This document shows, piece after piece, positions 59,381 to 64,000 of a DNA stretch of 64,000 bases. This stretch comes from PALSA-693 sp963781155 (GTDB taxonomy: Bacteria > Actinomycetota > Acidimicrobiia > Acidimicrobiales > Palsa-688): positions 186,001-250,000 of the forward strand of contig CAWAEC010000007.1 of assembly GCA_963781155.1 (NCBI GenBank), read 5' to 3'. Both the position numbers and the translations under genes were made by a program. Position 1 is the stretch's first letter. Each line of letters starts with the position of its first letter. Under the pieces are notes generated by a model. The model saw nothing but the letters and a program-made list of their open reading frames with translations. It did not search any database and had not been told where the DNA came from.

Positions 59381-60408
59381 GATGGACCGTCCGTTGCGGC
59401 CCCGGGCGCAAAGGGTTGCACCAGTTGCGCCAGGACAACGTGGGCGACTCCGACCCCACGGGCCGTCTGCTCAATCGGCACCGGCCGACCGCCGATCCCC
59501 GTCGGGATTGGCGGCCCTCCTGCCGGAAAGACAGCACAACGCCCCAGCCGATCCCAGCAAACGAGCACGAAACCGAAGTTCACGGCGACACGGCCGGCGA
59601 TCGGCGTACTCGCGTGATGCAGCCGGTGGTAAGCGGGGCTGACGAGAATCCGCCCCAGAGGCCCAAACGTCCACCGCAGATTGGCGTGGGGGAGTGTCAC
59701 CAGACAGCTATAGACGACGAGGGCGGCAGCCGGCAGTGTGCCGCTGGCGCCCAGCGCCAATGCGGGGATGAGGGCCAACAGATACGACGCGTGCGCGAAC
59801 GGGTGGGTGCGGAAGGTGGTGAAGACGCTCATGTCTTCCTGGGAGTGATGCAAGGCGTGAAACCGCCACAACACCGTTGAGCGGTGGTTGCACACGTGCG
59901 CGAACCAGTTCATGGCGTCGATTCCGACCAGAATCAGCCCGGTCACGACGATCTGGGGCAAGAAAGGCAACCGGGACAGAACCACGAACGGTGCGTATCG
60001 GTCGACCGTTACCGCGAACCCGGTATCCAGGAGCATCACCAAGGGGGCGATGACCGCGAAGAGGGCCAGGTAGCCGGCGTCGACCACATGAGCGCGAGCG
60101 AGTGCGGGGCGAGGGACCGCGGGCCAGCGTCGTTCGGCCAGAAAGACGGCGGCGACGACTCCCACCACGGCTGGGCCGACCATCTGGCCGGGGGCCGTTC
60201 TGAGGGCATGGCCAAGATCGCCACCCCGGGTCAGCGCCCGCCAACCGACCACACTCAGCCAGATAGCCGCCGCGGCGACCACGAGCATGAGCAACCAGAT
60301 GCGGCCGGTGCGATGTCGGGCCCTCGGTGGCGAACTTGAACTCGCCGTGACGAACGGAGGCAGGCGCGGTGCGTCCGGCGGACGGGTCAGAGTTGCCGGG
60401 GCCGTCAC
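59377..60408 (-). CDS. Sterol desaturase/fatty acid hydroxylase-family membrane enzyme
   Basis: A 343-residue membrane di-iron enzyme. The histidine clusters are HVCNH (171-175), HALHH (184-188) and HRLHH (261-265), with a further His at about 241 in TLPHANLRW; four helices flank them. The family hydroxylates or desaturates lipids, sterols or carotenoids using molecular oxygen. GTG 60408 is chosen because the frame upstream overlaps the lipoprotein gene, and GGAG lies nine bases before it. It is coupled by ATGA to DoxX, which could supply electrons or quinone; the substrate may be a polyprenyl or membrane lipid. Confidence 0.9.
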   Translation of the reverse strand: MTAPATLTRPPDAPRLPPFVTASSSSPPRARHRTGRIWLLMLVVAAAAIWLSVVGWRALTRGGDLGHALRTAPGQMVGPAVVGVVAAVFLAERRWPAVPRPALARAHVVDAGYLALFAVIAPLVMLLDTGFAVTVDRYAPFVVLSRLPFLPQIVVTGLILVGIDAMNWFAHVCNHRSTVLWRFHALHHSQEDMSVFTTFRTHPFAHASYLLALIPALALGASGTLPAAALVVYSCLVTLPHANLRWTFGPLGRILVSPAYHRLHHASTPIAGRVAVNFGFVLVCWDRLGRCAVFPAGGPPIPTGIGGRPVPIEQTARGVGVAHVVLAQLVQPFAPGAATDGPS

Positions 60409-60451
60409 CGCAGGCGTCTCCGTGCAATCGGGATGTGTGTCACCTATCGAC

Positions 60452-60664
60452 TCAGTACGAGACCCCGCCTCCGCTCGGCGGTTTTGTGGTCGAGGGAGTG
60501 GTGGTTGCCGGGGTGGTGCTCGCCGAGGTCGAGTTCGAGGGCACGTTGGTTGCCGGAGGCTTCGTGCTGGCACTCGAGGAACCACAGGCCGCCAACCCGA
60601 TGGGAATGGCGAGGGCCACCCCCACGCCAACAATCACATTCCTGAGCCTTCGACGGTCACCCAT
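60452..60664 (-). CDS. Small lipoprotein ending in GGGVSY
   Basis: A 70-residue lipoprotein: Arg-rich start, helix NVIVGVGVALAIPIGLAACG with lipobox Cys27, then a Thr/Ser/Pro-only linker and the C-terminal hexapeptide GGGVSY. There is no folded domain, so the mature protein is a lipid-anchored flexible tail. AGAGAGAGG precedes ATG 60664. It is the first gene of an operon whose last cluster member (56221-57054) carries the same hexapeptide, which suggests a shared sorting, cleavage or modification signal. That idea is inference. Confidence 0.75.
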   Translation of the reverse strand: MGDRRRLRNVIVGVGVALAIPIGLAACGSSSASTKPPATNVPSNSTSASTTPATTTPSTTKPPSGGGVSY

Positions 60665-60730
60665 CGGTACCTCTCTCTCTTCTCTGTCATCTCTTATGTA
60701 CACATACGCCGGACATCGTAGAACGGATTC

Positions 60731-61168
60731 GTGCCAGGCCGAGAAAGGGTCACGGGTCAGCGCCGTGCCGCAGCGCGTCAGAATCGACCGGTGCTGGTAA
60801 TCGACGCAGCCAACGTGATCGGCTCGCAACCAACCGGCTGGTGGCGTGATCGGCCGCTGGCCGCCCGTCATCTGGTGGAGCAAGTGCGCGCCGCGACAGC
60901 CGCGGACCGTCTGCGTTCGCCGGTGGTCGTAGTCCTCGAGGGCCAGGCTCGGCGCGGTGAGAGCGAAGGCGTCGCCGAGGGAGTCACAGTTGTGCATGCC
61001 CCCGGCAACGGTGATGACACGCTGGCCGGAATCGTCGCCCATGCCGGCGAGCCGGTTGTCCTGGTGACCGCGGATCGGGGCTTGCGTCGCAGGGCCGAGG
61101 AGCACGGTGCGGATCTACGGGGGCCACGATGGCTCCTGGAGCGTCTCGCCGTGCCCGCCGATGGATAG
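60731..61168 (+). CDS. NYN/PIN-like domain protein
   Basis: A 145-residue protein whose core (VLVIDAANVIGSQPTGWWRD at about 21-40, then SPVVVVLEGQARRGESEG and PVVLVTADRGLRRRAEEHGA) is a PIN-like/NYN fold: the acidic residues in IDAANV, VLEG and VTADRGLR would bind metal for RNA cleavage. Start is uncertain between GTG 60731 and GTG 60791; neither has a clear Shine-Dalgarno. It is divergent from the small lipoprotein gene by 66 bases. Likely RNA substrates are unknown, and it may be an RNase or a toxin-like nuclease. Confidence 0.8.
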   Translation: MPGRERVTGQRRAAARQNRPVLVIDAANVIGSQPTGWWRDRPLAARHLVEQVRAATAADRLRSPVVVVLEGQARRGESEGVAEGVTVVHAPGNGDDTLAGIVAHAGEPVVLVTADRGLRRRAEEHGADLRGPRWLLERLAVPADG

Positions 61169-61287
61169 CGCAGAGCCGGGCGCCAGTGCGGATTGGGGAC
61201 ATTGTTATCGGTCGTTGTGGGCGCGTTGATCCAGCCCTGCGAGGCTGTACCCGGGTCGACGTCCGGGGCAGTCGTTCGGTCCGGAAA

Positions 61288-61321
61288 GGCCCGGTGTTCG
61301 CAGGGGCGCGGACACCGGGCC
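61288..61321. terminator. Strong hairpin after the NYN gene
   Basis: GGCCCGGTGT (61288-61297) pairs perfectly with ACACCGGGCC (61312-61321), preceded by GAAA and followed by GTTTC. It is 120 bases after the stop of the NYN gene and could end transcription from that side before the PadR promoter. No gene lies in 61169-61511. Confidence 0.65.
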
Positions 61322-61446
61322 GTTTCGCGCGCCCGGCCCGCTGTTGCTGACGCCTCTCAGCCACGGGATCTCGGCTCCGAGTCCGTAAAGGTGGAGTACA
61401 AACTGGGGTCTGTCGCGCCGGAGCGTTGCTCTTTTTCCCAAAACTT

Positions 61447-61476
61447 TTGACTATCACGATATATCGCTGATATAGT
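61447..61476 (+). promoter_or_regulatory. PadR-type promoter with operator
   Basis: TTGACT (61447-61452), an 18-base spacer and TATAGT (61471-61476) form a promoter for the PadR gene. The spacer holds the perfect palindrome CGATATATCG (61457-61466), extended by outer half-sites TATCA and TGATA. AT-rich palindromes of this type are known PadR operators, so self-repression is likely. Confidence 0.72.
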
Positions 61477-61511
61477 GCGTTGTATCGTTACCGTCAGAAA
61501 GGAGACAGGAG

Positions 61512-62051
61512 ATGCACGGTTCGAGAGGACAACATCGGGCCCACGACGAGTTCAGAGCCGGCCCGCCTTGGGCGGGTGGTCCGTGGGGCGTTCGGGCTCG
61601 GGGAGGTGGCCGCCGGATGCGCCGGGGCGACACCCGGCAGGTCGTACTGCGGGCGCTGCTCGATGGCCCGGCCCACGGCTACGAGGTCATCCGCCGGCTC
61701 GAAGAGAAGAGCGCCGGCCTGTGGCGGCCAAGCGCCGGCTCGGTGTACCCGACACTGCAGATGCTCGAGGAACAGGGCTTGTTGACATCCCACGAGGAGG
61801 ACGGCAAGCGCGTCTATGAGCTGACCGAGGAGGGACGGGCCCAGGCCGAACGGGAGGCTCCGGGCGGCATGCCCTGGGACACCGGCGAGGCCGGGCTGTC
61901 CGGTCGCCACGCCCTGCGTGGCACGATCGCCCAGGTCGAGCTGGCCGCTCAGCAAGTGGCGATGGCTGCCAACGACGCGCAGATCGAGCGCGCCACCGGC
62001 ATCCTCAAGGAAGCACGCCAAAAGCTCTATCAGTTGCTCGCAGAGGACTGA
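61512..62051 (+). CDS. PadR family transcriptional regulator
   Basis: A 179-residue regulator. The winged-helix PadR domain is at about residues 44-115 (VVLRALLDGPAHGYEVIRRL, then SAGSVYPTLQMLEEQGLLTS and KRVYELTEEGRAQAE); the N-terminal 35 residues are Gly/Arg-rich and likely disordered. The C-terminal helix (AAQQVAMAANDAQIERATGI) gives dimerisation. AAAGGAGA precedes ATG 61512. The promoter has the expected palindrome. Targets other than itself are not clear; the next operon encodes another sigma pair. Confidence 0.92.
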   Translation: MHGSRGQHRAHDEFRAGPPWAGGPWGVRARGGGRRMRRGDTRQVVLRALLDGPAHGYEVIRRLEEKSAGLWRPSAGSVYPTLQMLEEQGLLTSHEEDGKRVYELTEEGRAQAEREAPGGMPWDTGEAGLSGRHALRGTIAQVELAAQQVAMAANDAQIERATGILKEARQKLYQLLAED

Positions 62052-62150
62052 CCGCCTCGCGGTGCCGGGTGGGACGTTCGGGTTTGTCCGTACGTGTGAA
62101 CTCGCCCGGCACCCGGGTCGGTCCGGCAGCGATGGGGTTACCGTTGCGTC

Positions 62151-62723
62151 GTGCTTGACGGCGCGCAGGTCGACCGGTTCAGGACCGGTGACCCGGAGGC
62201 GGTCCGGGCGGTCTACCGGGAGTATGGCGGCTTGGTCTACGCCGTCGCGTACAAGGCGCTGGCCGATCGCGGCCTGGCCGAGGAGGCGACACAGCAGACA
62301 TTCGTGCACGCCTGGCGGGCGGCCTCGAGCTACGACCCTCGCCGCGACCTGGCACCCTGGCTGGCGACCATCGCCCGCCGCGCCGCTATCGACATTCACC
62401 GGCGTGAGGCCCGTCGCCACCATGAGTCACTCGATGCTACGGATGCGACCGATCCTTCCCTGGTCAGTTTGCCGCCTTCGATCGAGCAGTCCTACGACAT
62501 CTGGGAGGTGCGCCAGGCGCTGAATCAATTACCCGAGGAGGACGCTACCCTGGTGCGACTGCAACACCTCGACGGGTTCACCCACGTCGAGATCGCCGAA
62601 CGGCTCGGAATCCCGCTGGGCACCGTGAAGTCCCGCAGTTTCCGCGCCCATCGCCGTCTGGCGGGGCTGCTCGGGCATTTGCGAGACGATCCAGAGCGAA
62701 CCGACCGGGCTGACGCGCCGTAG
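62151..62723 (+). CDS. ECF RNA polymerase sigma factor
   Basis: A 190-residue ECF sigma factor with region 2 (AVYREYGGLVYAVAYKALAD then EEATQQTFVHAWRAASSYDP) and region 4 (LPEEDATLVRLQHLDGFTHV then ERLGIPLGTVKSRSFRAHRR). WLATIARRAAIDIHRR and the SYDPRRDLAPW linker are typical of the SigK/SigJ-like actinobacterial group. Start is GTG 62151. It is followed, after 23 bases, by an RskA-type anti-sigma gene. Confidence 0.93.
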   Translation: MLDGAQVDRFRTGDPEAVRAVYREYGGLVYAVAYKALADRGLAEEATQQTFVHAWRAASSYDPRRDLAPWLATIARRAAIDIHRREARRHHESLDATDATDPSLVSLPPSIEQSYDIWEVRQALNQLPEEDATLVRLQHLDGFTHVEIAERLGIPLGTVKSRSFRAHRRLAGLLGHLRDDPERTDRADAP

Positions 62724-62746
62724 AAGGTAGTGGAGGAGTCCGTTCT

Positions 62747-63442
62747 GTGACCGACGACGACCGCATTTCCTACCTGATGGGCGAAGAGCCGGCCAGTGCG
62801 CTCGAGGCGAGCGACCGGGTCGGCCTCGATGAGCTGCGCGACCTTCTGGCCGATCCGGCCCTCTGGGTGGATCCCCCCGCCGAGCTGGAGGAGCGGGTCG
62901 TGGCGGAGGTGGCCGCGGCGAGCCGGCTCGATGGGGTCGGCGCCCCCCGATCCACCGAGAGCAGTCAGCCGGAAGGGGCCGGTGTCCAGGGCGCCGGCCG
63001 GCGTGCTGGCGGGCGTCGCCGTCTGGCGCTCGTCATTGGGGGCCTGGCCGCCGCCGTGGCGATCGTCATCGGAGTTGCGGTGGCAGTCGCCGGAGGAGGC
63101 AAGCAGCCGCTCACCTATCACGCGGCCCTGGGCGGGACCCAACTGGCGCCTGACGCCCATGGCGATGTCACCCTGACGCAAACGCAGTCGGGGTGGCGAG
63201 TGGCGCTGCACGCCAGCGGTCTGCCGCGTCTGGACAACGGTCAGTTCTACCAGGCATGGCTCAAGGATCGAGCCGGCGTCCTGGTCCCTATCGGCACGTT
63301 CAATCAGCCCGCCGACGTGACCTTGTGGTCGGGCGTTCCGCCGTATGAGTATCCGATGTTTACGGTGACCCGGCAGCGGGCTGGACAGCTGGCGTCGTCG
63401 GGCCAGCGAGTGCTCACCGGGAGTGCTCAGAAGGGCGGGTGA
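62747..63442 (+). CDS. RskA-type anti-sigma factor
   Basis: A 231-residue single-pass protein. The N-terminal cytosolic 80 residues should bind the sigma factor; the helix is at about 100-118 (LALVIGGLAAAVAIVIGVAV), and the extracellular part carries the RskA C-terminal domain (HAALGGTQLAPDAHGDVTLT, GLPRLDNGQFYQAWLKDRAG, VPIGTFNQPADVTLWSGVPP). It lacks the zinc-binding HxxxCxxC motif found in many anti-sigma factors. Start is GTG 62747. Signal-triggered proteolysis of the extracellular side would free the sigma factor. Confidence 0.9.
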   Translation: MTDDDRISYLMGEEPASALEASDRVGLDELRDLLADPALWVDPPAELEERVVAEVAAASRLDGVGAPRSTESSQPEGAGVQGAGRRAGGRRRLALVIGGLAAAVAIVIGVAVAVAGGGKQPLTYHAALGGTQLAPDAHGDVTLTQTQSGWRVALHASGLPRLDNGQFYQAWLKDRAGVLVPIGTFNQPADVTLWSGVPPYEYPMFTVTRQRAGQLASSGQRVLTGSAQKGG

Positions 63443-63474
63443 GGTCCGGCGGGGCGAGCTTGTTTGGCGTGAGA

Positions 63475-63523
63475 CGTGCCGGCGTGTCCGGCGTGTCCGG
63501 CGTGCCGGCGTGTCCGGCGTGTC
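63475..63523. repeat. 9-bp tandem repeat (GGCGTGTCC units)
   Basis: Four to five near-identical units of GGCGTGTCC or GGCGTGCC follow each other between two convergent genes. Such microsatellite-like tracts often vary in copy number. A related 9-bp motif (GGCCGGCGT) repeats in the DUF1800 gene at about 49150-49225. Confidence 0.75.
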
Positions 63524-63544
63524 TGTGACCTCGTCGCCCGGCGA

Positions 63545-64000
63545 TCACACCCTCACAACGGGGCCGATGGCGCCGGCCGTCGCGGCCGCGTGATAGATCG
63601 CTATGAGCCGCCCATAGCGCTCGGCAATCACCCGCGATGCCTCCGCGTCGGACGAATGGCCGGCGAGGTGGTCGGCCAGGGCGTCGTGCCAGAGGGTTCG
63701 CCCGACCGCGAAGCCGGCGAAACCGGGCACGGTCGCGCCGATCTGGAGCCAATGGACCACCTTGTCCCAGTCGGCGCCGCGGCCGAGCACGACGCAGACC
63801 ACGTCGCTGCGGCCACCCGCCCGGGCCTGTCGGACCACCGCGGCGCAATCCTCGGCGGTGTCGAGGCCCTCCACCTTCCAGATGTCCGGCTCGACGCCGC
63901 CAGCCTGCAAGGCCTCGATGGTCCGCACGACCAGTCCCGGACGGAGGAATCGGTCGTAGTCGTCCTGGTTGTCCTCGACGCTGTCGAGCTGGGCCGTGGT
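63545..64000 (-). CDS. DUF2090 (IolC C-terminal/aldolase-like) domain protein, partial
   Basis: The frame is open to the window end, so the N-terminus is missing; 151 residues are visible. PDIWKVEGLDTAEDCAAVVR, followed by GRSDVVCVVLGRGADWDKVV and VPGFAGFAVGRTLWHDALAD, match the DUF2090 domain that forms the C-terminal half of some 2-deoxy-5-keto-gluconate-phosphate aldolase/IolC fusions and also occurs alone. It has a TIM-barrel-like aldolase fold. No other inositol genes are seen here. Function remains open. Confidence 0.82.
   Translation of the reverse strand, partial: TTAQLDSVEDNQDDYDRFLRPGLVVRTIEALQAGGVEPDIWKVEGLDTAEDCAAVVRQARAGGRSDVVCVVLGRGADWDKVVHWLQIGATVPGFAGFAVGRTLWHDALADHLAGHSSDAEASRVIAERYGRLIAIYHAAATAGAIGPVVRV

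Noticed and set aside
1..64000. tRNA, rRNA, transposase or prophage genes
   Set aside because: None recognised on reading both strands; a tRNAscan and an IS search would be needed to exclude short or degraded ones.

Overview
The window is GC-rich DNA, almost certainly from an actinomycete (Actinomycetota). The lineage evidence is a WhiB-type iron-sulfur regulator (52102-52344), an MptB-like polyprenol-phosphomannose mannosyltransferase (30778-32364), an F420-type LLM oxidoreductase, an Rv2578c-type radical SAM protein, SigE-family sigma factors, many GTG starts and several probable leaderless transcripts. I cannot place it below phylum; no rRNA or tRNA gene and no transposase was recognised.

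Region 1 (1-14.9 kb) is a catabolic island. It holds three COG2159 amidohydrolases plus the stub of a fourth, an LLM monooxygenase, an SDR, a family III CoA-transferase, a P450 next to its 3Fe-4S ferredoxin, small GYD and YCII proteins, and two overlapping M24 peptidase-fold genes of which the second has lost most metal ligands. Embedded in it is a ribbon-helix-helix gene whose promoter overlaps a perfect inverted repeat, followed by a frameshifted DUF4097 gene.

Region 2 (14.9-19.0 kb) looks like a 5-deoxy- or 5-methylthio-pentose salvage locus: an FGGY sugar kinase, a 2-hydroxyacid dehydrogenase (frameshifted), a class II aldolase and an MtnA-type isomerase. This is the enzyme set of a DHAP shunt, with an FGGY kinase where MtnK would be expected.

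Region 3 (19-36.6 kb) is mixed: hemerythrin, a secreted three-repeat beta protein, SMP-30 lactonase, a broken secreted protein, a KimA-like transporter, remnants (sedolisin tail, compacted GNAT/acyl-CoA synthetase, PNPOx tail), two GT-C glycosyltransferases, a three-repeat WSWTGF membrane protein, a K+ channel and a stand-alone LigD polymerase domain.

Region 4 (36.6-51.4 kb) holds housekeeping and stress genes, a CPA1 antiporter, a full-length sedolisin, an OmpR/histidine-kinase pair and a DUF1501/DUF1800 secretion pair. Region 5 (51.5-52.0 kb) is a five-unit tandem array of palindromic hairpins with 74-bp periodicity. Region 6 (52.1-64 kb) has whiB, two sigma/anti-sigma-like pairs, a self-regulated ArsR-SRPBCC fusion, a membrane operon (lipoprotein, sterol-desaturase-like, DoxX, GT-C) bracketed by two lipoproteins that end in the same hexapeptide GGGVSY, a PadR regulator with a palindromic promoter, and a DUF2090 gene cut by the window end.

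At least four genes carry single-base indels. That pattern fits either ongoing gene decay or indel errors in the assembly, so broken genes here should be checked against reads.
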